64,000 bases of DNA from Paenibacillus sp. FSL W8-0186 (lineage in GTDB: Bacteria; Bacillota; Bacilli; Paenibacillales; Paenibacillaceae): positions 682,001-746,000 of the forward strand of contig NZ_CP150207.1 in assembly GCF_037969765.1 (NCBI RefSeq). The letters are read 5' to 3'. The position numbers were made by a program, and so were the translations under genes. This document shows, one piece after another, positions 38,601 to 45,723 of this stretch. Every line of letters begins with the position of its first letter. Position 1 is the first letter of the stretch. Under the pieces are notes generated by a model. That model saw nothing but the letters and a program-made list of their open reading frames with translations, ran no database searches and had not been told where the DNA came from.

Positions 38601-40919
38601 CGCACTGATCGCGGCGACACGATTGACTATTTTCGCGTGGATACGGTGAAGCATGTCGATGAGACGACATGGATGGCTTTCAAGAATGAGCTGACGAAGA
38701 CTAAGCCCGATTTCAAACTGATCGGCGAATATTTCGGGGCATCCCCGGGCAATACCGGTGGATTTTTGGGGAACGGCATGATGGATTCATTATTGGATTT
38801 TCAATTTAAAGACAAGGCTAGAGATTTCGTGAACGGCCAGATCGACAGCGTGGAATCTTACTTGCAGCTGCGGAACGGATTGCTGGCGAGCGACAAGACG
38901 TTTGGGCAATTTTTGAGCAGCCACGATGAGAGCGGGTTCCTGTCGCATTATGTGGACGGCGACATCGGCAAGCTGAAGGTGGCGGCAGCGCTGCAGATGA
39001 CAAGCAAGGGCCAGCCGGTAATCTACTACGGTGAGGAATTGGGGCAATCGGGCGGAACGGCGGGCGACATGGATCTTGGCGAGTTTAACGACAATCGGGA
39101 TGACATGCCTTGGGGAAAAATAGACAGCCTTGATGCCGCGGCGATGGATATCCACACTCACTACACGAAGCTGCTGCAAATTCGCGCGAAGCATTCGAAG
39201 GTGTTCTCCAAAGGAACACGGACGAAGCTCGGCGGATCGGATGCAAGCGGGTATGTTGTATTCTCCAGGACGCTTGGAGAAGAGGCGGTGATTGTGGGGT
39301 TGAATACGAGAGCAGAGGAGGCTGCGGCCGAGTTTAAGGTTCCTTTTGCCGCAGGAACGACACTCACGGATGAATACAGCCAGGCCAAGTATAAGGTGGC
39401 AAATGGCGGCAAAGTGTCCGTGGTCATTCCTGGCAAGGATCAGGGCGGAACCATTGTGCTGTCCGCTCCAGACAAAGGAAAGCCGCAAGAGCCTGGAAAC
39501 GGGGATCCTGGCTCTGGGCCATCTCCTTCGACGCCGGGCGGCAGCGGCAGCAGCGGGAGTGGAGCGGGAGATGGTGCCGATAACGACAAGGGTAGACAAG
39601 ATAGTAAGGGCCAGCCTGCGGACGTGCAGTTTGTAAGTGGTCCGGTTGCGGAGAAGGGTGTAGTCACGATTGTTGCCGAACCGGGCAAACGCATAATCCG
39701 GCTGCCCGCAAACGCTTCCGCGTTGGATGGCAGCAATGCGTTGAGATTTAAGACTGAACCGTTCACGTTAGATGTGCCGGCCTCTGTCGTGAAGCAGCTG
39801 ATCGACTTGATTTCGGCAGACACGCAGAATGATGCAGCGAATGGGGCAGCGGATGGTTCTTTGGTAAGTGCTGTGAGTGGTGCCCAAATCGTTTTCTCCT
39901 TCCAGCCTTTAGCGGATGAGGAAGGGCGGAGACTGCTGGCAATTGCCCAGCAGGGGCAAGAAAGCGTTGTACTAAATGTACAAGGAAAAGTGTATGAACT
40001 GTCTCTATATGTTGTAACAGGGGACGGGAAAATGCTGGCGCTCGATAGGTTCACCGCCCCGCTGCATATCCACTTTAATACGGATGATGCGTCAGCCGGC
40101 TCCATATTAGGACTGCACGGAGTATTGGGCATTTACCGTTTTGGGGATAACGGTCTGCTCCAGTATGCAGGAGCCCGCTGGTCGGGGTCAGGATTGTCGG
40201 CTAAGCTTAATGCACTTGGGAAGCTTGCGCTCGTAAGCTATGACAGAACATTCAGCGACGTTCCATCGGAGCATTGGGCTAGTAATGTAATCAAACAGCT
40301 GACGGCACGGCAAATTGTCATGGGTGTGTCAGAGGATGCGTTTGCACCTTCAACGAGCGTAACGCGAGCGGAATTTACCGCAATGCTCATCAGAGCGTTG
40401 GCATCGGAACAGCAGCTCTGGGCGAAGCAACCGCCAGATCGGGAACAGGGGCAGGGGACTGCGACTAACATGAACTATCCTGACATTCCTGCTTCCGCAT
40501 GGTATGCTGACGCGGTTGCGAAGGCTAGTGCAGCAGGTATCGTTAAGGGACGTGCGGACGGCACGTTTGGCAGCAATGATACTATTACCCGCGAGGAAAT
40601 GGCCGCTATGATCATGAGAGCATACGGCGTGTTGAATGGTGTCATGGGCGGTCAAAACGCTGACGGTGCTGATGAACTTAACGCTGCTGACCATGTGAAT
40701 AGCATTGGAGAGGGGCGCAGTACGTCTGGGGAAACTGCCCGGTCAGTACTCGCCGTATTCAAGGATGGCAACAGCGTTGCCCCTTGGGCGCAGCAGGCAG
40801 TGTCGGAAGCGGCAGCTCTAGGTTTGCTGAAAGGCAAGGAGAATGGCCTTTTTGCACCGAAGGAACAATTAACTCGTGCCGAAAGCGCACAAGTGATATG
40901 GAAGCTGCTGCAGCAATAA
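32673..40919 (+). CDS. Giant SLH-anchored amylopullulanase with two GH13 domains
   Basis: A 2748-residue extracellular enzyme. Order: signal peptide (1-30); two E-set/starch-binding-like domains with a Big-like domain between; CBM41 (~418-515); CBM48 (~616); type I pullulanase barrel with YNWGYDPQNY, Asp946, Glu976 and Asp1060; two Big_2-like domains; second CBM41 (DWNLWIWG); E-set; alpha-amylase barrel (from ~1771) with Asp1990, Glu2019 and Asp2085; Gly/Ser/Pro linker (~2266-2310); beta-rich domain; three SLH repeats (~2527-2748). It should cut alpha-1,6 and alpha-1,4 bonds while held to the cell wall. ATG 32673 follows AAAGGAG and starts the signal peptide; an in-frame ATG at 32580 lacks a ribosome site. 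Confidence 0.92.
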   Translation: MDYKRSFRIVALSLAVLMLVNLLGMSQASGQANSQLWTASQQEVQNQEPSLMFHPDGAVTITGITEAGKLYVVGNFAASGWAHFIEMTAVSSYTENGTRMNVYSYTIPKTDFITNKGVVEYKFSTADGDWSASYADPRNVSRISVNSAIHSLSVRDHAGHPPGREVVTGQSLDLRAVRILADGTPLDFTDYAVWSSSQPGEISVAGGKVQVADHAAAGASTVISAVYEDIITQLDLKVVDRIVASPVINGDGSVTFNNNTYTGNELYVIGSMNGWSPEQSEAMTLDGAGVFSATMALAPGSYSYKFNSSRLQWADNFADPLNPLQLDGNSVVHVPGIQIGVPDTVAKGSSLELKAALVQPDGTTEHVSPQWSLKESGLAGISISGSRLVIADDAAGTSFTIVAEHAGSRSEKEVTVASGLYTFNLHYFRYDGKQNDWNMWIWPEGKDGSGYSFTGMDADGFAVGTYASVSPKIGVLTRLSVPGNDWSAQEMDRKVEMPAGQTAVDVYMVENDPKVYFAKPDTSPKFSAVMADTVDTLIAEASSEIAEADLSTVQLTDITSGSRKLSVSAAKLSGRKLKITLNDPQEFDVTHQYTLETAHLAPTLVTMRKILDDPSFYYDGDDLGLTYTQSGSTFKVWAPTAARVSVSLYSGAGDYDGNGLVTDHGGGSEHLLNRSANGVWSGSVPGDLKGQFYMYKIEFADGTVNYAVDPYAVAVSANGQRSAIIDLQDTNPAGWTPEKKPQLVEPVDAVLYELHIRDFSISPDSGMTHKGKYKAFTERGAKTSQGLPTGTDHLKALGVTHVHLLPAYDFKTVNELAVDDPSSDAPKYNWGYDPQNYNVPEGAYSSDPSDPAARIREFKEMVQSLHDEGIGVVMDVVYNHTFSIEDGPFNKIVPGYYYRTTDAGTYSNATGVGNELASERPMVSKYIRESVKYWAEEYAVDGFRFDLMGLIDIDTMKDVTSELHQEVDPSLIVYGEPWDMGPTPLPQSLKTIKGSQRNQGFAVFNDDVRGAIKGDSDSTGKGFATGEPGQEAAVVTGVKGATDSFAAKPSEAINYVTAHDNLNLWDKIVRTQGLDNDLGMLNIQDGVLEGGGSVEDAVAAAQPHKYVGTGEDVFDNETVRRSLLANGIVLTSQGVPFLHAGDELLRSKYGDHNSYRSPDAVNQIRWVNKDNFSRVFDYYQGLIELRKSHPAFRMNSKEAIAKHLQVTKSDGSIVSFQLKDYANGDTWKNIVVIYNANKTAQTVQLPGGSAWNIVVNDRAAGTAKLGAPVSGSVQVAGLSMMVLYDEETLYSPEVSKIELTPAALGLEPGMNRSLKAIVRDQKGNPMAGAGLVWSTSDNKVATVSERGLISAKAEGTATITAAIGQIQAAATVQVGKLQPTALTLTGAGEVYATQSTIVNATLLDQFGQILKGKTLAWSSSDTSIATVSGTGEVKGLKPGTVTITARIGGLQAEKQIKVLPFEKKTVQLRYTRPDQNYEDWNLWIWGTGGVSDGQVNFTVRDGVAVANIETAPDSGSVGFVVRKGTDWSTAKQDIPDDRSIPLGTGQTFVKVNVQSMVMEIEIVPEVSGPALNEGNIIFYYRDDALYRQDAMHTISAVKLNVSSGHDVQSYDMVYDPKNEYFVYTLKNVEQGKYYYDFMVTRNGQDTIVLDDKNPQREGGRSVIEFRKPELDIQAGIFPASLNGAIAYHENAVLTLKVTGDEGVKLREAYADLRQLGGGAKEAIDPLLLERTISVADHIAAGTKTIGITVIDEYGNKHQDQAEITVKARTGSSPLDFDWDEARIYFLLTDRFYNGDPSNDNPNHIPGSYDPAQPEAYHGGDIRGIIEKLDYLEKLGINTIWITPIVDNIDFDVRYGKDGPQFGYHGYWAKNFETMDEHLGDIDDFKELIDKAHDRGMKIMVDVVLNHAGYGMKQGDQGAGVPGYPAAEDQERFAGMLRDGGTDTVRGELAGLPDFKTEEAEVRNKLIEWQVGWLSKARTDRGDTIDYFRVDTVKHVDETTWMAFKNELTKTKPDFKLIGEYFGASPGNTGGFLGNGMMDSLLDFQFKDKARDFVNGQIDSVESYLQLRNGLLASDKTFGQFLSSHDESGFLSHYVDGDIGKLKVAAALQMTSKGQPVIYYGEELGQSGGTAGDMDLGEFNDNRDDMPWGKIDSLDAAAMDIHTHYTKLLQIRAKHSKVFSKGTRTKLGGSDASGYVVFSRTLGEEAVIVGLNTRAEEAAAEFKVPFAAGTTLTDEYSQAKYKVANGGKVSVVIPGKDQGGTIVLSAPDKGKPQEPGNGDPGSGPSPSTPGGSGSSGSGAGDGADNDKGRQDSKGQPADVQFVSGPVAEKGVVTIVAEPGKRIIRLPANASALDGSNALRFKTEPFTLDVPASVVKQLIDLISADTQNDAANGAADGSLVSAVSGAQIVFSFQPLADEEGRRLLAIAQQGQESVVLNVQGKVYELSLYVVTGDGKMLALDRFTAPLHIHFNTDDASAGSILGLHGVLGIYRFGDNGLLQYAGARWSGSGLSAKLNALGKLALVSYDRTFSDVPSEHWASNVIKQLTARQIVMGVSEDAFAPSTSVTRAEFTAMLIRALASEQQLWAKQPPDREQGQGTATNMNYPDIPASAWYADAVAKASAAGIVKGRADGTFGSNDTITREEMAAMIMRAYGVLNGVMGGQNADGADELNAADHVNSIGEGRSTSGETARSVLAVFKDGNSVAPWAQQAVSEAAALGLLKGKENGLFAPKEQLTRAESAQVIWKLLQQ

Positions 40920-40922
40920 CAC

Positions 40923-40966
40923 AAAAGACCTTTGGGCGCGGATTGTTCCGCCCAAAGGTCTTTTTA
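40923..40966 (+). terminator. Rho-independent terminator of the amylopullulanase gene
   Basis: AAAGACCTTTGGGCG and CGCCCAAAGGTCTTT form a long perfect stem around a GATTGTTC-type loop, followed by T residues. Confidence 0.9.
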
Positions 40967-40989
40967 ATTTTGTGGAGGTAATTTCCTCG

Positions 40990-41245
40990 CATTTAAAGTT
41001 ACTCCCCGTACGCAAAGTTACTTTTCTATCAGCTAGTGTTACTCCCCGTACGCAAAGTTACTTCCCTGCATCTAAAGTTACTCCCCGTACGTAAGTCACT
41101 TTCCCGCATCTAAAGTTACTCCCCGAACGCAAAGTTACTTCTTTATCAGCTAGTGTTACTCCCCGAACGTTAAGTCACTTCCCCGGATCTAGTGTTACTC
41201 GACTGTACGCAAAGTTACTTCCCGCATCTAATGTTACTCAACGCA
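40990..41245 (+). repeat. 39-bp tandem array
   Basis: GTTACTCCCC or a variant starts at 40998, 41038, 41077, 41115, 41155, 41194 and 41233, a period of 38-40 bp. Each unit contains GTACGCAAAGTTACTT and a CATCTAA or ATCAGCTAG half. There are no variable spacers and no gene. It lies ~125 bp left of the island at 41371. Confidence 0.85.
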
Positions 41246-41370
41246 GGGTAGCACCCGTTTGCTGCGTAAGCTTGTTGGCGCTTTGGCATCCTGCTCGGGT
41301 GAGTCTTGATATATCGCACCAGATTTCCGCAGAGAGTGGGTTTGTTGCCGTGGAAAGTTTGGTTGTGATT

Positions 41371-41555
41371 CTAACGGAACGAGAAGCCGCTATTTCGCCT
41401 GAATGTGGTTAGTTGAAGGTCTAACGGAACCTGGTTCCGCTATTGTGATGAAATGGCGGCCAAAGGCATGGAAAAAAGCCCAATAAGGGCTTTTGGTTCC
41501 GTTAGCATCAGAAAAACTCGAATATATTGCGAATAGCGGCTCCTCTTTCCGTTAG
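41371..41555. repeat. Four-unit palindromic island, copy 3 (family I)
   Basis: Units at 41371-41394, 41421-41444, 41481-41505 and 41531-41555, two forward (CTAACGGAAC...CCGCTATT) then two reversed, with 50-bp spacing in each pair and 36 bp between. The second unit holds the palindrome CGGAACCTGGTTCCG. Between and into the third unit, AAAAAGCCC-AATA-AGGGCTTTT makes a terminator-like hairpin (41472-41494). Confidence 0.85.
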
Positions 41556-41579
41556 CCATAAAAATTTGCCCTGGCAGCG

Positions 41580-41852
41580 CCGCATCCGGCCAGCCGAGCG
41601 CTAACAAGCCTGCGCACTACGCACGGTTCTTACGCTCGGCTCCGCAGCTGCGAGCAGCGGCAGAGCCGCCTGCCCTGCCACGCCTAGCGTGCATCTCGGC
41701 CGGCCCCCACAGGCCGTGCCTTGCGGCCACGCTCGCCAGCAGCGCCGTCTCCGCGGCCAGCGCCCCCGCGGGCACGCCCGCCGCCGCCAGCACCGTGCGC
41801 CCTGCGCCCCGCAGGGCTCCGCCGCCGCGCCCCGCAGGGCGATGCGCGCCTG
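41580..41852. other. GC-rich stretch without recognised gene
   Basis: This ~270-bp stretch before the neopullulanase 3' end is far richer in G+C than its surroundings. A minus-strand frame (41617-41925) overlaps the end of the neopullulanase gene and is Ala/Arg-rich (LAAETALLASVAARHGLWG), the composition expected by chance in such DNA. It could be a decayed or transferred gene fragment. No start signal was seen. Confidence 0.5.
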
Positions 41853-43595
41853 CTACGCTCTCGTCAAGATCGCATAGCCGTAGGCTGGCAGCTTGACGGA
41901 GAGCGTGCCGTGCTGCACCGGCCACTCGCGGCCGTCAAAGGCGTCGACCCATGTCTCGCCAGCGGCTTCGACCTGGATCGTCTGGCCGACGCTGTCGTTG
42001 TTCAGCAGCACGAGCACCGATTGCTCGCTTAGGCGGCGCTCATAGGCCAGCTTGCTTCCCTTCGCTTCCGCAACGCAGAAGTGGATGGAGCCGGTGCGAA
42101 GCGCTGGCAGATCCTTCCGAATGGCAATGAGCTTCTGGTAAAAGGCGAACAGATCGCGATCCTGCTTGGCAGGGTCCCATTCCATGCATTTGCGGCAGTC
42201 GGGATCCTGGTCGCCGTCGAGGCCGATCTCGTCGCCATAGTAGATGCACGGCGTACCGCTGTAAGTGAACAGTAAAATCGCGGCCAGTTTCATCAAATCC
42301 TTGTTGCCCTCGCAGAGCGTGAGAAGGCGCGGCGTGTCGTGGCTGTCCAGCAGGTTGAAGGCAACTTCGCTTGCCTGCTGCGGGTAGCGGGACAACTGCT
42401 TGCCGATCGCATTCGCATATCCGGCCGAGTCCAAGGAACGGCGGACGATGAAGTCCAGCACCGCCTCGGTGAACGGATAGTTCATGACGGCGTCGAATTG
42501 GTCGCCCTGCAGCCATCCGGACGATTCATGCCAAATTTCGCCGAGAATGTACGCGTCCGGATTGGCTTTTTTCACAACCTTTCTGAAATCCCGCCAGAAC
42601 TGGTGATCGACCTCATTAGCGACATCCAGGCGCCAGCCGTCAATCCCGACCTCCTTGATCCAGTACTCTGCCACGCCTAGCAAATATTCCTTCACCTCAG
42701 GGTTCTCCGTATTCAGCTTCGGCATATGCGGCTCAAAGGAAAACGTATCGTAGGTCGGCACCCCATCCTTAACCTGCAGCGGGAATTCGCGGACGACGAA
42801 CCAATCCTTGTAGCGGGATTGCTCGCCTTTCTCCAGAACATCGACGAAAGGGGCAAACGTCTTCCCCGAATGATTGAAGACCGCGTCAAGCAGGACGCGA
42901 ATCCCGCGCTCATGGCATGCTTTGACAAGCTTCTTCAGCGTCTCCGCATCCCCGAAATGGGGATCGACCTTCATGTAATCGGCCGTATCGTATTTATGGT
43001 TGGTGGTCGCTTCAAAAATAGGCGTGAAATAAATGGCGTTAATCCCCAGTTCGCTCAAATGATCGAGGTGATCGATGACCCCCTGCAGATCGCCGCCAAA
43101 AAAATTGTGCCGCTCCGGCTTGCCGCCCCAAGGGAGGACATTAGCCGGATCCAAGCTGGGATCGCCATTGGCGAAGCGCTCGGGAAAAATTTGATAGAAC
43201 ACCGCGTCCTTCACCCATTCCGGTACGGTAAATATATCCGCCGGATTGATGTAAGGGTAATCGAACAGCCGATCCGGAACGGCCGGACGCTCCTGCGAGA
43301 ACTCGCTTTCTGTCATCCAGATTTGCTCCTCGCCCTTTTGCAGCAGGAACCCGTATTTCAATCGGCGGTATGGCGGCTTTACGACGCAAGCCCAGTAGTC
43401 GAACAACTCGTCGGAAGCCATTTTGGACATCGGAATCAATTCTTTGCTTTGATCCCATATGTATTTGTCGCCGGTAAAGGCATAGACATGGGTAAGGTCA
43501 TCTTTTTTGGCCCGGAGGCGAAGGTGGATCGTCTCCCGGTCGTAGGCATAGGACCAGTTCAGTTTGGGACGGTGATAGACAGCTTCGAGCAGCAT
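41853..43595 (-). CDS. Neopullulanase/cyclomaltodextrinase (GH13_20)
   Basis: A 580-residue cytoplasmic enzyme. An N-terminal CBM34-like domain (residues 1-~120) is followed by the GH13 barrel. AVFYQIFPERFANGDP, VLLDAVFNHSG, DGWRLDVANE (Asp324), ILGEIWHES (Glu353) and LLDSHDTPR (Asp420) supply the catalytic set; the DVANE motif is typical of cyclomaltodextrinase, maltogenic amylase and neopullulanase. It should trim imported maltodextrins or cyclodextrins to maltose for the phosphorylase. It is divergent from malE across 703 bp. An ATG with TAGGAGGAATC is the start. Confidence 0.9.
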   Translation of the reverse strand: MLLEAVYHRPKLNWSYAYDRETIHLRLRAKKDDLTHVYAFTGDKYIWDQSKELIPMSKMASDELFDYWACVVKPPYRRLKYGFLLQKGEEQIWMTESEFSQERPAVPDRLFDYPYINPADIFTVPEWVKDAVFYQIFPERFANGDPSLDPANVLPWGGKPERHNFFGGDLQGVIDHLDHLSELGINAIYFTPIFEATTNHKYDTADYMKVDPHFGDAETLKKLVKACHERGIRVLLDAVFNHSGKTFAPFVDVLEKGEQSRYKDWFVVREFPLQVKDGVPTYDTFSFEPHMPKLNTENPEVKEYLLGVAEYWIKEVGIDGWRLDVANEVDHQFWRDFRKVVKKANPDAYILGEIWHESSGWLQGDQFDAVMNYPFTEAVLDFIVRRSLDSAGYANAIGKQLSRYPQQASEVAFNLLDSHDTPRLLTLCEGNKDLMKLAAILLFTYSGTPCIYYGDEIGLDGDQDPDCRKCMEWDPAKQDRDLFAFYQKLIAIRKDLPALRTGSIHFCVAEAKGSKLAYERRLSEQSVLVLLNNDSVGQTIQVEAAGETWVDAFDGREWPVQHGTLSVKLPAYGYAILTRA

Positions 43596-44109
43596 GCAAG
43601 ATTCCTCCTAAACAATGAGTGATATGAGTACAGAAATCGCACGGAATGATTGGCTTAAGTATGGATCGAAATACGGCAATTCTATACTCGCAGGCGGATG
43701 ATTCTCCTATCAAGCTGGTTTATGGATGAGTGGCGGGAAGGCGGAGCAGCTAAAAAAGGCACATCAAGGCCAAAAAGCAGCAGCCGAGGATGTACCTTAA
43801 CGATAACAGCGCCTTCAGTTTCTATGCGTAAAACGCAGCACCAGCAAAGAGTTAACCGCATTCATGGTGGATTATAGCATTGTTCAAACCATTGCACAAG
43901 TCGAAAAAAAACCGCCTAAAATTAGAAGATAATTCTAATGATTATAACGCGTAATAAACCCGTAGAACCGCAATATACATAGATTTATAGACTAACCAGG
44001 CCAGGATGCAGCCCCGGGCAAGTTGGATAATTTTAAGATTTAGTGTGAAAACGTGAGATATTGGAAGTTATTTAGATTAAATAGAAGGTTACATGACATA
44101 AATGACAAG

Positions 44110-44170
44110 TGCAAACGTTTTTACATGAGAATTGATGTGTTGTATGATGTGGGCGAGGATAAAGCGCTTT
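44110..44170 (+). promoter_or_regulatory. CG-centred operator cluster upstream of malE
   Basis: TGCAAACGTTTTTACA (44110-44125) and AAAGCGCTTT (44161-44170) are LacI/CcpA-type inverted repeats. They frame a possible promoter. The rest of 43596-44109 shows no gene. Confidence 0.55.
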
Positions 44171-44236
44171 CTAAGTGGGGGTTTGGTCAGGATTTCAAAT
44201 GTATACATACTAAACAACCAGAATAGTCGCATTTTT

Positions 44237-44252
44237 TGAAATCGTTTGCGCA
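44237..44252 (+). promoter_or_regulatory. cre-like site before malE
   Basis: TGAAATCGTTTGCGCA matches the catabolite-response element closely and lies 47 bp before the malE start, a position suited to CcpA or MalR repression. Confidence 0.6.
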
Positions 44253-44298
44253 ACTTCCGCATTTGTAAGCGTAATAAATTTTAGGAGGGGTTAGCTTT

Positions 44299-45633
44299 AT
44301 GAATTTCAAAAAGTCATTTAGAAAAGCGCTGCTGCTGGTCGCTGTACTGACTCTGACAGCTTCCATGACCGCCTGCGGCACCAAGGGCAGTACTGGCGGG
44401 GGTGAAGGTGCGAATACTCCGGCGCCGTCAAATGCAGTAAATAACAAAGAAAATAATACCGCGGTACAGGACGGAGAACTGGTGCCGGAGGAAGGGGCGG
44501 AGCTTCTGGTTTGGGAGAGCAGAGAAGAGGTTCCCTTTACTGAGGAAATCGCCAGACAGTTCGAGGAGAAGTACGGCGTTAAGGTGAAAATTGAAGAAGT
44601 GGCCACTACGGATCAAGTGGGTAAATTAACGACGGACGGACCTTCGGGATTAGGCGCGGACGTGATCATCATTCCGCATGACCATCTGGGGAACGCTGCG
44701 GCATCGGGATTGATTCTGGCCAATGACGTCTTTGCAGAGGAGACGAAGAAGAACAACACCGAAGCTTCGATCATCGGCGCTACCTTCGAGGGAACGCTTT
44801 ACGGTTATCCGAGAGCGGCTGAAACGACAGCTCTTTTCTACAACAAATCACTCGTTCCTGAAGCGCCAAAATCCTTTGAGGAATTGATTGAATTCGGCAA
44901 AACGTTCACGGATAAATCCAAAAAGAAATATGCCCTGATGTGGGAAGCTGGAAATATGTACTTCAACTATCCGTTTATCGCTAGCGGAGGCGGTTACCTC
45001 TATGGCGACAACGGCACGAATAAGGACGATATTGGTCTTGCCCATGAAGGCGTAGCCGAGAGTATGAAGGTGTATCAAAGCCTGGCCGAAATATTGCCGA
45101 TCAAGAGCGGAGACATTAACCCGGATATCAAACGCGGCCTGTTCGGTGCAGGCGATGTAGCCATGGATATCAACGGACCATGGGAGGTTGCCGGTTACAA
45201 AGATGCTCTTGGCGACAACCTGGCGATTGCTCCGGTACCTACAGTGAATGGTAAACCGGCAATTACCTTCTCGGGCATTAAAATCTACACCGTAAGCTCC
45301 TTTGCGAAATATCCGAATGCGGCTAAATTGTACGCGCAGTTTGCAACGACCAAAGAAGCTCAGCTGCTGCTGAATGAGAAGATCGGCTCGGTGCCTACGA
45401 ATCTGGAAGCGCTGGAGACCGACCAAATCAAGAACGATCCGATCGTATCCGGTTTCGCCGAGCAGGCTAAAAACTCGGAGCCGATGCCTTCCATTCCGGA
45501 AATGGCCAACGTATGGGCGCCTGTAAATGCCGCCATGGCCGACATTTGGGACAATAAAACCGACCCTAAGGCTGCCATGGAGAAAGCGATCACGCAAATC
45601 AAAGATCTGAACAACGGACTGGCTGCGGAGTAA
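44299..45633 (+). CDS. malE: Maltodextrin ABC transporter, substrate-binding lipoprotein
   Basis: A 444-residue extracellular solute-binding protein (family 1). The signal peptide ends in a lipobox (TASMTAC), so Cys is lipid-anchored, followed by a Gly/Ala/Pro/Asn linker. Mature residues show ELLVWESREEVPFTEEIARQFEEKYGVKVKIEEV, GADVIIIPHDHLG and the YGYPRAAETTALFYNK motif of maltose-binding proteins. It delivers maltodextrins to MalF-MalG. AGGAGGGG lies just before the ATG. A hairpin separates it from malF. Confidence 0.92.
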   Translation: MNFKKSFRKALLLVAVLTLTASMTACGTKGSTGGGEGANTPAPSNAVNNKENNTAVQDGELVPEEGAELLVWESREEVPFTEEIARQFEEKYGVKVKIEEVATTDQVGKLTTDGPSGLGADVIIIPHDHLGNAAASGLILANDVFAEETKKNNTEASIIGATFEGTLYGYPRAAETTALFYNKSLVPEAPKSFEELIEFGKTFTDKSKKKYALMWEAGNMYFNYPFIASGGGYLYGDNGTNKDDIGLAHEGVAESMKVYQSLAEILPIKSGDINPDIKRGLFGAGDVAMDINGPWEVAGYKDALGDNLAIAPVPTVNGKPAITFSGIKIYTVSSFAKYPNAAKLYAQFATTKEAQLLLNEKIGSVPTNLEALETDQIKNDPIVSGFAEQAKNSEPMPSIPEMANVWAPVNAAMADIWDNKTDPKAAMEKAITQIKDLNNGLAAE

Positions 45634-45661
45634 TTATAGGGCCTACAACGGAAATGAATTC

Positions 45662-45684
45662 ACCCGTCGCGGTCTGCGGCGGGT
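45662..45684 (+). other. Stem-loop between malE and malF
   Basis: ACCCGTCGC-GGTCT-GCGGCGGGT forms a GC-rich hairpin without a clear T run. Such elements between a binding-protein gene and permease genes commonly stabilise the upstream message or reduce read-through. Confidence 0.6.
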
Positions 45685-45723
45685 AATTCCTTTGATGATC
45701 AAGGGAGAGGAGAAGGAGGAGAA

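Noticed and set aside
36915..38654. 579-residue open frame on the minus strand
   Set aside because: Antisense to the amylopullulanase gene, whose domains and catalytic motifs continue unbroken through this stretch.
41617..41925. 102-residue minus-strand frame in the GC-rich stretch
   Set aside because: It overlaps the neopullulanase end, lacks a start signal, and its Ala/Arg content is what GC-rich DNA gives by chance.
42726..43622. 298-residue open frame on the plus strand
   Set aside because: Antisense to the neopullulanase gene, which has complete GH13 motifs.
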